From positions 1-20,152 of the forward strand of contig JBMOGA010000066.1 of assembly GCA_049318625.1 (NCBI GenBank): 20,152 nucleotides of DNA, written 5' to 3'. Positions 1 through 7,373 of the stretch are shown in pieces. This DNA comes from JBMOGA01 sp049318625 (lineage in GTDB: Bacteria; Pseudomonadota; Alphaproteobacteria; Rhizobiales; Hyphomicrobiaceae). A program made the translations under genes and the position numbers. The stretch's first letter is position 1. Every line of letters begins with the position of its first letter. The notes below the pieces were generated by a model that was not told where the DNA came from, made no database searches, and saw nothing but the letters and a program-made list of their open reading frames with translations.

Positions 1-61
1 GAATCATATTCGCGGAGGGCTGTCAGCCGGCGAGAAGTTCAACAGCCTGCTAGGTGTCCAG

Positions 62-103
62 CCTGGAGACATAGGTCACAGCTTGTACCTGTGACATAGG
101 TCA
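62..103. repeat. Two subterminal direct repeats of the IS remnant
   Basis: On the plus strand CCTGGAGACATAGGTCA (62-78) is followed by CCTGTGACATAGGTCA (88-103). The two copies start 26 bp apart and share the core GACATAGGTCA. The second copy overlaps the transposase stop codon. Tandem copies of a TGACCTATGTC-type motif immediately after the transposase stop fit the transposase-binding end of this kind of insertion sequence. The outer terminal repeat probably lies within 49-78. No matching opposite end is seen in the window. Confidence 0.55.
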
Positions 104-298
104 AACCCTTGCGCCGAAGGGGTTGTCGATGGTTTGCAGGGTCCTCTGCTCCAGATCGACGTCGCCGAGGTCGTAAGTCAAAAAGCTGACGAGCCAGATA
201 CCGTCATCGACCTCCTTCGCGCCGAGTCTCTGACCGGCGAGCACGGTTGAGATGTTGAACTTCTTCCTCATCACGCAGATGCGGCCACAGGCTGTGAC
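101..298 (-). pseudogene. C-terminal remnant of an IS481-like integrase-type transposase
   Basis: The minus-strand translation from about 298 down to a TGA at 101 reads like the extreme C-terminus of integrase-core transposases. The conserved stretches are VTACGRIC, KKFNISTVLAGQ, EVDDGIWLVSF and TIDNPFG. Only about 65 codons remain. The catalytic DDE integrase core, which should lie upstream (at higher coordinates on this strand), is absent, and the reading frame beyond about 298 has no transposase character. The stub ends just before two subterminal direct repeats (62-103), which is where the end of such an element is expected. The family assignment rests on remembered C-terminal signatures. 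The copy is certainly non-functional. It marks old insertion and deletion activity at this edge of the window. Confidence 0.7.
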
Positions 299-498
299 GT
301 TGGCCACGAGGCGACTCGAGATCCGAGCCGCGTGGCACTTCGCTCGGCTCTCGGGAGCGGCGTGCCGGGTGCGGTTTGACAACAAGGGCTCTCCGCCCTA
401 CGAAGCCGGGATGCGATACGACTGGCCAGTGACGAGCGAGCACCCGCCAACAGGGACGTGCAATTCCGCACGCCCGTTGGCATGCTCAGGAGTCACCC

Positions 499-834
499 AT
501 GCAGCGCGCATTTTTCCCGTTCCGTTTCGTCCCCTCGCACGGCCTCGTCCGTGTCCTTGGCGATGATCTCCATGCCGTCGCCATCGATGCACTCCGCGCC
601 GTGATCAAGTGCGCGAAAACCCTCGAGGTTGCCCACCAACAGATCGAAGTTCACGGTCATCATGTCGCGCTGTCGACGCGCGTCACGGACACCGGCGAAT
701 TGATCGTGGAGTTGGACCTGGGTGACCCGTCGCTGACCGATCGCCTCATCACCGAAGCCGAACTGCGGCGAGCCAACGAACGGGCCAGGGTCGTAGCCGG
801 CCTGGCCCGTCAACAGCAACGACGACGGAGATAA
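499..834 (+). CDS. Small hypothetical protein (111 aa)
   Basis: I do not recognise the family. The ATG at 499 is preceded by a good ribosome binding site, AGGAG, six bases upstream, which favours this gene over the overlapping antisense frame. The product is soluble, with no signal peptide or membrane segment. It has a mixed alpha/beta N-terminal half containing hydrophobic stretches such as LDDLHAVAIDALRAVI-like packing, a region with beta-like alternation around residues 48-72, and a highly basic arginine-rich tail (QQQRRRR). The Arg tail could bind nucleic acid, but that is only a compositional guess. A 10-bp inverted repeat follows the stop (851-894). The gene sits between an IS stub and a CPBP protease gene, so it may be accessory cargo. 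Confidence 0.5.
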   Translation: MQRAFFPFRFVPSHGLVRVLGDDLHAVAIDALRAVIKCAKTLEVAHQQIEVHGHHVALSTRVTDTGELIVELDLGDPSLTDRLITEAELRRANERARVVAGLARQQQRRRR

Positions 835-850
835 CTGGCCGCAAATGCCT

Positions 851-894
851 GCACGATGGCCATGCCGGCGACCGGATCCGGAGAGCCATCGTGC
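851..894. repeat. Long inverted repeat, possible terminator or 3' hairpin
   Basis: GCACGATGGC (851-860) and GCCATCGTGC (885-894) are perfect reverse complements. They enclose 24 bases that themselves contain the palindrome CCGGATCCGG. The structure starts 17 bases after the stop of the small gene at 834. There is no T-run after the right arm, so a canonical intrinsic terminator is doubtful. An RNA-stabilising hairpin or an extragenic palindrome are alternatives. Confidence 0.45.
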
Positions 895-1035
895 GCGCGG
901 GCGCTTGCTCGGGCCAAGTGCCCATCCCGCGCGCGCACGCGTGTCGCCCACGCACGCTCAGCGCTCGCAACCGACCGTCATGTTTCCATGTTGCGGGGCA
1001 CGATGATAGACAGCGAGTGCCAGTGGGGGTGAGCG

Positions 1036-1902
1036 ATGGCCGATCAGAATTCAGTTCCAGCATCAGTGCTGCGCATCCTGCAGTTCCCGCTCGTTCGCTT
1101 GGTGCTGCTGGGCGCGATCCTGTTCTACCTCTACATCTCAGGCCACATGTTCAGAGGGGCCTTCGTCAAGGGTTGGCTGCCGGACCTCCTGGTCGTTGCA
1201 TGGATGGCTGGGTTCACGCTGGCCGTGTATGTGGGCTTCGTGCATGCCGTAGAACGACGGCCGGCCAGCGAATTCGCAACGCCGGGCATGGGTCGTGAGT
1301 TGGGACTCGGCATGTTGCTCGGCGCCGGCCTGTACACCGTTTGCATCGTCATGCTGATGCTGCTCGGAGTCTACCGGCCCGAGGGTATTGGTAGCTGGTA
1401 TATTCTGCTCGCGGTTCTTTGGTTTGCGCTCAGCTCAGGGTTCTTCGAGGAATTGCTGTTTCGTGGCGTGCTGTTCCGTATCAGCCAGGACACCTTGGGG
1501 AGTTGGGCGGCCGTTGTGATCTCTTCCGTGGCGTTCGGACTGATACATCTGAACAACCCAGGCGCCAGCCTGCAAGGTGTCCTGTTCATCGCCGTCGGCG
1601 CCGGTGTCGTGTTGGCCGCCGCCTACATGCTGACCGGCCGCCTGTGGATGAGCATGGGCTTTCATATGGCCTGGAACTACACGCAGGCGGCGGTATTCCC
1701 GTTGCATGTCTCTGGAAGCGGCACATCCCAGGCCCTGGTCAAAGCCTCGATCTCGGGACCCGACCTGCTCACTGGCGGCATCTACGGTATGGAGTCGTCG
1801 ATCGTTTCTTTGGCCATTCTTGCCATGACAGCTGTGATCTTGCTGGTGCTGGCCATCCGACGCGGCAAGGTCGTCGGGCCGAGTTGGATGCGGGCTGATT
1901 AA
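1036..1902 (+). CDS. CPBP family intramembrane metalloprotease (Rce1/AbiI-like)
   Basis: This 288-residue membrane protein carries the three signatures of the CPBP (CAAX protease and bacteriocin-processing) family. These are EE at residues 138-139 followed by R143 (FFEELLFRG), FxxxH ending at H171 (FGLIHLNN), and HxxxN at 210-214 (HMAWN). These residues form the glutamate/histidine catalytic centre of intramembrane endopeptidases. About eight hydrophobic segments are visible, including residues 19-36, 50-70, 89-111, 121-137, 157-170, 180-198 and a last one near 255-280. The ATG at 1036 has a purine-rich GGGGGTGAG upstream. Family members process prenylated or bacteriocin-like peptides, give self-immunity, or act in stress responses, and no adjacent peptide precursor is visible here. 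The substrate is unknown. The catalytic residues are intact, so an active enzyme is expected. Confidence 0.9.
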   Translation: MADQNSVPASVLRILQFPLVRLVLLGAILFYLYISGHMFRGAFVKGWLPDLLVVAWMAGFTLAVYVGFVHAVERRPASEFATPGMGRELGLGMLLGAGLYTVCIVMLMLLGVYRPEGIGSWYILLAVLWFALSSGFFEELLFRGVLFRISQDTLGSWAAVVISSVAFGLIHLNNPGASLQGVLFIAVGAGVVLAAAYMLTGRLWMSMGFHMAWNYTQAAVFPLHVSGSGTSQALVKASISGPDLLTGGIYGMESSIVSLAILAMTAVILLVLAIRRGKVVGPSWMRAD

Positions 1903-2039
1903 GCGCGAGGTCGACGAGACGGGAGTGGCGGGTGCGGCGCTGGCAGTTGACCGTCTGACAGCGCTCGCGCTCTCGTTTTCGACACGGGCCAACACCGGCT
2001 CGTGCGAGCCCGATGCCGCGATCGTGTCATAGAAGAGAA

Positions 2040-2059
2040 CGTCCCGATCGGTCGGGACG
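2040..2059 (-). terminator. Probable terminator of the six-gene operon
   Basis: CGTCCCGA (2040-2047) and TCGGGACG (2052-2059) form a perfect 8-bp GC-rich stem with the four-base loop TCGG. It lies 15 bases beyond the stop codon of the dehydrogenase gene. On the minus strand the stem is followed by the pyrimidine-rich TTCTCTTCT. Position, stem and tail all fit an intrinsic terminator for the leftward operon. Confidence 0.6.
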
Positions 2060-2074
2060 AACAGGACGCGGCAG

Positions 2075-3388
2075 TCAGATCTCTACAGGCTTGCCGAGGT
2101 CATCGTTCGCTCCGGGAGCGTACTTGCGCATGCGTACGTCACTCGTACGCGCGTGCGCTTCCATGCCTTCGAGGCGGGAAATGCGGGCGGACACCGGGGC
2201 CAGCCTCTGGCAGCCCTCTCGCGTCATCCGCTGCCACGTCAGCGGCTTCAGGAACTTGTGCACCGAAAGGCCGGCCGAGTACCGAGCCGCGAATTTCGTC
2301 GGAAGGATGTGGTTCGGGCCCGAGACCTTGTCTCCGAAGGAGACGTTGGTCTCCTCGCCGAGGAACAGCGAGCCGTAGTTCGTCAGTCTCTCATGCCACC
2401 AGTCCAGATCCGTGCAATGCACCTCGAGATGCTCGCAGGCATAGCCATCCGACACGGCGACCATCTCTTCCCGTGTGTCGCAGAGCACGACCTCACCATA
2501 GTCGCGCCAAGCCGCGCCGGCCGCGTCGCGCGCGGTCGGCGGCAGAGCGTCGATCAGCGTCGGCATCAGCGCGGAAACCTCCTGCGCGATCCGGCGCGAG
2601 TTCGTGATGAGCCACGCCGGGCTCTCGTGGCCATGCTCCGCCTGACCCACAAGGTCGGTCGCCACGATCAGCGAATCGGCACTGTCGTCGGCGATCACCG
2701 CGACCTCCGAGGGTCCGGCGAACACGTCGATGCCGACCTTGCCGAACAACATCCGCTTGGCTTCGGCGACGAACTTGTTGCCGGGCCCGACAATGATGTC
2801 GACCGGCCTGCCCGTGAAGTGCCCGAAGGTCATCGCCGCGACGGCCTGCACGCCGCCGAGGCACATGATGACGTCCGCACCGGCGACCGTCATCGCATAG
2901 AGCACGTGCGGGTGGATGCCTGCTCCGCGATAGGGCGCGGAGCAGGCGACGACGGTCCGCACGCCGGCCGCCTTGGCGGTCGCGACGGACATGTAGGCCG
3001 ACGCGATATGGGCGTAGCGGCCGGTGGGTACGTAGCAGCCGGCGGTATTCACCGGCACGAGCTTCTGGCCAAGCGTCAGGCCCGGCGAAATCTCGATGGA
3101 GAAATCCTGGATCGAAGCCTTTTGCGCCTCGGCGAAGCGGCGCACCTGGGTGGCTGCGGTCTCGATATCGGAACGGACGGACTGCGGCACGTCGCGGACC
3201 TGCGCGTCGATCGCGGCGCGGTCGAGTACGATCGGGCCGGACCAATTGTCGAGCTTCAGCGCGTAGTCTTTGATGGCCTGCTCGCCGCCCTTCTCGATCG
3301 CCGCAAGCATCTCGGTCACCACCTCACGGGCGCTGCCGGTCTCGGTTTCCGGCGTCTTGATCGCTCGTTTCAGATAGTTGATGGCCAT
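2075..3388 (-). CDS. Histidinol-dehydrogenase-family NAD-dependent zinc alcohol dehydrogenase (HisD paralogue, HpsN-like)
   Basis: The 437-residue product matches the HisD fold over its full length. Visible zinc ligands are Q249 and H252 (GQAEH), D353 (FGDKVSGPNH) and H412 (EGMEAH). The catalytic pair is E319-H320 (ACEHLEVH), and H360 (PNHILPT) is also present. These are the equivalents of E. coli Q259, H262, D360, H419, E326, H327 and H367. HisD oxidises an alcohol in two steps to a carboxylate with NAD. The position at the end of a transporter operon, with no other his genes, argues against histidine biosynthesis. It favours a catabolic paralogue such as the sulfopropanediol 3-dehydrogenase HpsN. 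The ATG at 3388 is chosen because the protein then begins like family members. An in-frame TTG at 3421 would add 11 residues and run into the upstream hairpin. The Shine-Dalgarno signal (GGGG) is modest. Family is certain, substrate is not. Confidence 0.9.
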   Translation of the reverse strand: MAINYLKRAIKTPETETGSAREVVTEMLAAIEKGGEQAIKDYALKLDNWSGPIVLDRAAIDAQVRDVPQSVRSDIETAATQVRRFAEAQKASIQDFSIEISPGLTLGQKLVPVNTAGCYVPTGRYAHIASAYMSVATAKAAGVRTVVACSAPYRGAGIHPHVLYAMTVAGADVIMCLGGVQAVAAMTFGHFTGRPVDIIVGPGNKFVAEAKRMLFGKVGIDVFAGPSEVAVIADDSADSLIVATDLVGQAEHGHESPAWLITNSRRIAQEVSALMPTLIDALPPTARDAAGAAWRDYGEVVLCDTREEMVAVSDGYACEHLEVHCTDLDWWHERLTNYGSLFLGEETNVSFGDKVSGPNHILPTKFAARYSAGLSVHKFLKPLTWQRMTREGCQRLAPVSARISRLEGMEAHARTSDVRMRKYAPGANDDLGKPVEI

Positions 3389-3426
3389 GGCGCGCCCCGT
3401 ACGTTTGATGTCTCGATGCAAGAGGA

Positions 3427-3450
3427 GGAGGACCGCGCTCGCGGTCCTCC
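3427..3450 (-). terminator. Intercistronic hairpin between the binding-protein and dehydrogenase genes
   Basis: GGAGGACCGC (3427-3436) and GCGGTCCTCC (3441-3450) pair perfectly over 10 bp around the loop GCTC. The stem begins 10 bases after the stop of the substrate-binding protein gene and ends 38 bases before the dehydrogenase ATG. The following minus-strand sequence (TCCTCTTGC) has only a weak T-tract. Partial termination or protection of the upstream mRNA is likely. This is common after binding-protein genes, whose product is needed in excess. Confidence 0.55.
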
Positions 3451-3460
3451 CCGCGACTTG

Positions 3461-4513
3461 TCACTTCTTGTCGAACTCGGTCGCGAAGGCCTTGAGCTTC
3501 GGATCCGCCGCGACCTTCTTCATGAATTCGTCGCTGATGTAGCTCTTCGTTTCCGGGCTCGCCGGGATCGTGCCGACGCTCGTGATGAACTTGCCGATCT
3601 CGTCGAACCAGCCGTCGACCGTGGAGTTGCCCGAAGCGCGCGCCATGATCTTCAATTGCTCATCGAGACCGAAGGTCGGGCGGAGTGCGAACTCCTGATC
3701 CATGGCGTTCGCCGAAACCTCGAGGCCGCCCTGCTTGTAGAATTCGAGCGCGAGCGTGCGCGCCTCGGCTGGATTGGCTTTCGCCCAAGACCAACCGCGC
3801 AGGAACACCGCGAGGAACTTGGCGACGTCGTCGGGGCGCTCCTTCGCGAAGTCGGCTCGCACGATGAGGGCGCCGGGGACGATGGCGCCAGCATCCGCGC
3901 CGGAGCACAGATACTTCGCGCCAGCGCGCTCTTCCAAGGTGTAGGTGTTGGGCGCCCACACGCCTGCGATGTCACCGTTGTTCGAGGTCAGGGCAGTGAT
4001 GATCTGTGCCTGGCCGAGATTGACGAACTGCATGTCGTTGGCCGCGAGGCCCATCTTGACGAGGCACTTGCGCGAGGCGAAATCGACGGTCGAATTGGTC
4101 GTCAGCAATAGCTTCTGACCCTTCAGCGAAGATGGGTTCGCCTTGATCGCGTCGAACTTGTCGCCGCGGACCATCATGGCGTTGGTCTTCGACTCGTCGT
4201 TCGTGATGCCGATCGTCAGGATATTGAAGCGCACGGCGCCGAGCACCGCCGGGACCGAGCCCGTGCCGCCGACATCCCACGACTTCGACGGAGCCGCCGC
4301 GATCTGCGGGGCGCCAGCCGGGAACGTCGTGAAGTTGGGAGCGAGGCCGACTTCCTTCCACCAACCCTTGACGTTGGCGTAGTGGAACGGCAGCGCCCAG
4401 TACAGCGAGGGCTGGTAACTGACGCCGATGGGTTTGTCTTGGGCCTTGGCGGGAAGAACAGGCGCGGCGGCCAGCGCGAGCGCGACTGCCAGCGCGGTCA
4501 TTGGACGTTTCAT
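3461..4513 (-). CDS. ABC transporter periplasmic substrate-binding protein, NMT1/SsuA/TauA-like
   Basis: This 350-residue exported protein starts with a classic signal peptide: MKRP, a long Ala/Leu-rich core, and a cleavage site after A24 (AKA before QDKP). There is no lipobox cysteine, so it is free in the periplasm. The mature protein has the two-lobe binding-protein pattern of the nitrate/sulfonate/taurine class. Motifs include SYQPSLYWALPFHYANVKGW, the lobe-one end around residues 85-110, and the hinge-region ITALTSNNGDIAGVWAPN. The gene has a good GGGAG ribosome site eight bases before the ATG. It is read from the same transcript as the ATPase and the two permeases, 19 bases after the aminotransferase gene. 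Ligands in this class are sulfonates, nitrate, thiamine precursors and various small anions. The residues seen here do not single one out. Confidence 0.9.
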   Translation of the reverse strand: MKRPMTALAVALALAAAPVLPAKAQDKPIGVSYQPSLYWALPFHYANVKGWWKEVGLAPNFTTFPAGAPQIAAAPSKSWDVGGTGSVPAVLGAVRFNILTIGITNDESKTNAMMVRGDKFDAIKANPSSLKGQKLLLTTNSTVDFASRKCLVKMGLAANDMQFVNLGQAQIITALTSNNGDIAGVWAPNTYTLEERAGAKYLCSGADAGAIVPGALIVRADFAKERPDDVAKFLAVFLRGWSWAKANPAEARTLALEFYKQGGLEVSANAMDQEFALRPTFGLDEQLKIMARASGNSTVDGWFDEIGKFITSVGTIPASPETKSYISDEFMKKVAADPKLKAFATEFDKK

Positions 4514-4532
4514 TCGGGACTCCCTTGGTTTG

Positions 4533-5792
4533 TCATGTTGTCAGTGTCGGCGGTGAAGTGGCTTCGCCGCAGAGCGCTGCGTCCTTCTTCGAGACGACAG
4601 CATCTATCGCCTCCCGGACGATGGTGGCGATCAGATCGCACTCGTCGTCCGTCAGGGATACCGGGGTTCTGATGTCGCACAGCGCCGCAAGCACCGCGTG
4701 CGTCCGGGCGAGTTCGCCCTGCTCGCCCGCATAGCGCCAGTGGCGCGGCGCGCTGGTGAAGCCGATCTGCTCGGGGGCGCCGAACCACTTGATCGACACG
4801 CCGCGTGATTTGGCATGGCCGAGCACGGCCTCGATCTGGGGCGCCGACAGTCCCACCAGAGAGAACTGGATCGACGTCGCGGAAAACTTCTGGCCGCCGC
4901 CGCGGGCCGGGACGCGGACGTGCTGCGCGTGTGCAAGGCCGGCCGCAATGCGGTCGTGGATCTGGTTCCAGCGGGCGACGCGGCGGGGCAGCTCCGCCAG
5001 CTGCGGACGCAGGATCGAAGCCGCAAGCGCCGTCATGCGCATGCTGAAATTCGGTGTGTCCCGACTGACGGCGGCGAGATGATCGGGGCCGGGGGAACTC
5101 AGATGCTGGCCGTGCAGCATGTAGCTCCCGGAATGGATGATGGCCTTTGCCGCCATCACGGGATCATCGAGCACGAGGAAGCCGCCTTCGCCGGCATTCA
5201 GATGCTTGTAGGTCTGTGCGCTGAATCCTGCGGCGGCGCCGAAGGTGCCGATGGCGCGCCCCTTCCAGGTCGCACACATGGCGTGCGCGCAGTCCTCGAT
5301 CACGGCGATGCCGTGCGCGTTGGCCACGGCCATGACGGCATCCATGTCGGCGAGATGGCCCCGCATGTGGGAGAGCAGCAGGACCCTGGCGCCCGACGCG
5401 CGCGCCTTCAGGGCGAGGTCGTCGACGTCGATCACATAGTCCGCGCCGATCTCGACGATAACGGGATCGGCGCACGCGTGGCGGATGGCGCCGGGGACGG
5501 GCGCGAGCGTGAAGCCGTTGACGAGGACGGGGGTGCCAGGCTCGACGCCGAGCACCTTCAGGGCCAGGAACAGTGCGCTGCCGCCGGAATTGACTGCCAC
5601 GCAATAGCGCCGGCCGACGAAGGCGGCGAACTCCTGCTCGAGCAAGGCCACGTCGAGCTGATCCGCCGCCGCCTCGCCGTACCGGAACAGCCGCCCCGAG
5701 CGCATCAGCTCGACTGCGCGCGCGATGCCCGCTTCCGGAATGGGCTCCGGCTCGGTCAGATCGCGATTCAGGCGGGGCTGGTCAGACGCCAT
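4533..5792 (-). CDS. DegT/DnrJ/EryC1/StrS family PLP-dependent aminotransferase
   Basis: This 419-residue fold-type I PLP enzyme shows the DegT/DnrJ pattern. A phosphate-binding NSGGSA lies at 68-73, D167 in VIEDCAHA pairs with the pyridine nitrogen, and K196 in SAQTYKHLNAGEGG is the expected Schiff-base lysine. Known members move an amino group between glutamate and oxo-sugars, or act as related dehydratases. K196 rather than histidine argues for an aminotransferase. The ATG at 5792 overlaps the end of the ATPase gene by 11 bases and has GAAGGGG upstream, suggesting translational coupling. More distal in-frame codons up to 5867 lie inside the ATPase gene and lack comparable support. Its place inside an ABC operon suggests that the imported compound or its oxidation product carries an amine or a ketone. 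No nucleotide-sugar genes accompany it, so a cell-surface glycan role is unlikely. Confidence 0.85.
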   Translation of the reverse strand: MASDQPRLNRDLTEPEPIPEAGIARAVELMRSGRLFRYGEAAADQLDVALLEQEFAAFVGRRYCVAVNSGGSALFLALKVLGVEPGTPVLVNGFTLAPVPGAIRHACADPVIVEIGADYVIDVDDLALKARASGARVLLLSHMRGHLADMDAVMAVANAHGIAVIEDCAHAMCATWKGRAIGTFGAAAGFSAQTYKHLNAGEGGFLVLDDPVMAAKAIIHSGSYMLHGQHLSSPGPDHLAAVSRDTPNFSMRMTALAASILRPQLAELPRRVARWNQIHDRIAAGLAHAQHVRVPARGGGQKFSATSIQFSLVGLSAPQIEAVLGHAKSRGVSIKWFGAPEQIGFTSAPRHWRYAGEQGELARTHAVLAALCDIRTPVSLTDDECDLIATIVREAIDAVVSKKDAALCGEATSPPTLTT

Positions 5793-6570
5793 GAGGCCCC
5801 TTCTCATCGCGCAGGGATTTCCAGATGTGGGTTCTGAGTTGCACGAACGATTCGAGGTCCATGACATCCTCGATCTTCTGATGACGGTCCCAGTTTTCGG
5901 CCGTGCGCACGGCCTTCACGTCGAGCACCTCCTTGATGCGGCCGGGCCGCTTGGTCATGATCGCGACGCGATCGGCCAGATAGACGGCTTCCTCGACGGC
6001 ATGCGTGATGAACAGCACGGTACGCGGGTTGCGGCGGGCGAGCCGGACGAGTTCCTCCTGCATGACAACGCGGGTTTGCGCATCGAGCGCGCCGAACGGC
6101 TCGTCCATCAGCAACACTTCGGGGTCGAGAACGTAAGCGCGCGCGATGGCCACGCGCTGCTGCATGCCGCCGGACAACTGATGCGGGAACGCGTCGGCGT
6201 GGCTCTCGAGATTCATGAGGGTGAGCGCCTCGGCGATGAGGCGATCACGCTCGGCTTTCGGCAGATTCTTGTTGCGCAGACCAAGATCGATGTTGTCGCG
6301 CACGCTCTTCCACGGAAACAGCGCGAACTGCTGGAACACCACCGCGCGGTCGGGGCCCGGTGTGGTGACCGCCTTACCGTTGACGCTGACGGTACCCGAC
6401 GTCACCGCCTCGAAGCCCGCCACCATCCGCAGACACGTGGTCTTGCCGCAGCCCGACGGGCCGACGATGGCGACGAACTCCTTCTCGGCGATCTCGAGGT
6501 TGATGCCGTCGAGCACCTTGATGGTGTCGCCGAACACCTTGTTCACCTTGTCGAACCGGATCGATCCCAT
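5782..6570 (-). CDS. ABC transporter ATP-binding protein, SsuB/TauB/NrtD-like
   Basis: This 262-residue nucleotide-binding subunit has Walker A GPSGCGKT (37-44), a Q-loop at Q80-Q81, the signature LSGGMQQR (132-139), Walker B VLLMDE (152-157), the D-loop ALDAQTR, and the switch histidine H190 (ITHAVEEA). The EEA after the histidine and the PGRIKEV segment near 209 are typical of the nitrate/sulfonate/taurine importer class. It would sit on the cytoplasmic face and power the two permeases encoded just upstream. The start has GAGGG seven bases before the ATG. Ten bases separate it from the preceding permease gene, and its 3' end overlaps the aminotransferase gene. All catalytic motifs are intact. 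Confidence 0.95.
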   Translation of the reverse strand: MGSIRFDKVNKVFGDTIKVLDGINLEIAEKEFVAIVGPSGCGKTTCLRMVAGFEAVTSGTVSVNGKAVTTPGPDRAVVFQQFALFPWKSVRDNIDLGLRNKNLPKAERDRLIAEALTLMNLESHADAFPHQLSGGMQQRVAIARAYVLDPEVLLMDEPFGALDAQTRVVMQEELVRLARRNPRTVLFITHAVEEAVYLADRVAIMTKRPGRIKEVLDVKAVRTAENWDRHQKIEDVMDLESFVQLRTHIWKSLRDEKGPHGV

Positions 6571-6580
6571 GTGACGTCCC

Positions 6581-7369
6581 TCAAGCCTCGAGCCCGCGGC
6601 GCCGGCGCAACCAGCCTTCGCCCTGCCTCAGTAGAACGTCGATCATCATGCCGACGACGCCGATCGCGATCATCCCGGTCATGACGGTGGCCGTCTGCAC
6701 GGAGCCTTGGGCCTGCACCATCATGAAGCCGATGCCGGCGGCGGCGACGATGAGTTCGGCACCGACGAGGCTCTGCCAGCCCAGACCCGCCGAGACGCGC
6801 AGCCCCGCGATGATCGACGGCACGGCGGCCGGCAGCAAGACCTCGAGAATGGTACGCAGGTTGCTCGTTCCGAGCATGCGCGCGGCCTCGATCAGGCGCG
6901 GCTCGACGAAGAGCGCGCCGCGATAGGCGTTGATCAAGCACGGCGGGAACGCTCCCGCGAAGATGATCATGACCGGGCCGCCGATTCCGGTGCCGAACCA
7001 GAGCGCGGCGAACGGGACCCAGGCAATCGGGGCGATGAAGCGCAGCGCGTCGAACAGGGGGGTGACGATGTTGTCGAGCCAGCGAAACCAGCCCATCAAG
7101 AGGCCGAGGGGAATTCCGATCGCCGCGGCCAGCAGGACCCCGAAGGCATAGCGCTGAAAGCTGGACGCCAGATGCATCGGCAGCGTCGCGCCGGCGAAGG
7201 GCGTCGTCAGCAACTGCACGAACCGCGATGCGACGTCGAAGGGCGTCGGCAGGAACTGTCGCGGGACGATGCCGGAAAGCGTGAGGAACGACCACAGGCC
7301 GAAGAACAGCGCGAGGCCGAGCGCGCCCCAGGCGATGGTTGCTCGAAAACCGAGTGGTGGCCCGTTCAT
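6581..7369 (-). CDS. ABC transporter permease, SsuC/TauC-like (second of two)
   Basis: The 262-residue protein has about six membrane segments. They include residues 10-31, 73-94, 108-126, 131-146 and a pair in the last third. The cytoplasmic EAA loop (EAARMLGTSN from residue 161) couples to the ATPase. The ATG at 7369 is chosen: it lies five bases beyond the end of the previous gene's stop and has GAGGGAT upstream. A longer reading from 7474 would add 35 residues that only shadow the other permease gene. It resembles the neighbouring permease in layout but not closely in sequence, so the importer probably uses a heterodimer of two permeases. Taurine and alkanesulfonate systems usually use a homodimer. 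Confidence 0.92.
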   Translation of the reverse strand: MNGPPLGFRATIAWGALGLALFFGLWSFLTLSGIVPRQFLPTPFDVASRFVQLLTTPFAGATLPMHLASSFQRYAFGVLLAAAIGIPLGLLMGWFRWLDNIVTPLFDALRFIAPIAWVPFAALWFGTGIGGPVMIIFAGAFPPCLINAYRGALFVEPRLIEAARMLGTSNLRTILEVLLPAAVPSIIAGLRVSAGLGWQSLVGAELIVAAAGIGFMMVQAQGSVQTATVMTGMIAIGVVGMMIDVLLRQGEGWLRRRRGLEA

Positions 7370-7373
7370 GGCT

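Noticed and set aside
493..951. Minus-strand frame of 152 codons opposite the small gene at 499-834
   Set aside because: No ribosome site was found and the composition looks like a shadow. The plus-strand gene has AGGAG at good spacing. The choice remains only moderately sure.
2075..3388. Calling the gene hisD for histidine biosynthesis
   Set aside because: All active-site residues fit the family, but the operon context is transport and catabolism with no other his gene, so a paralogue is more likely.
3389..3421. TTG start for the dehydrogenase, adding 11 residues
   Set aside because: The added residues are not family-like and the start falls against a hairpin. The ATG at 3388 gives the normal N-terminus and length.
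2153..4111. Plus-strand open frame of 652 codons
   Set aside because: It runs antisense through the dehydrogenase and binding-protein genes, both of which are confidently identified by catalytic residues and a signal peptide.
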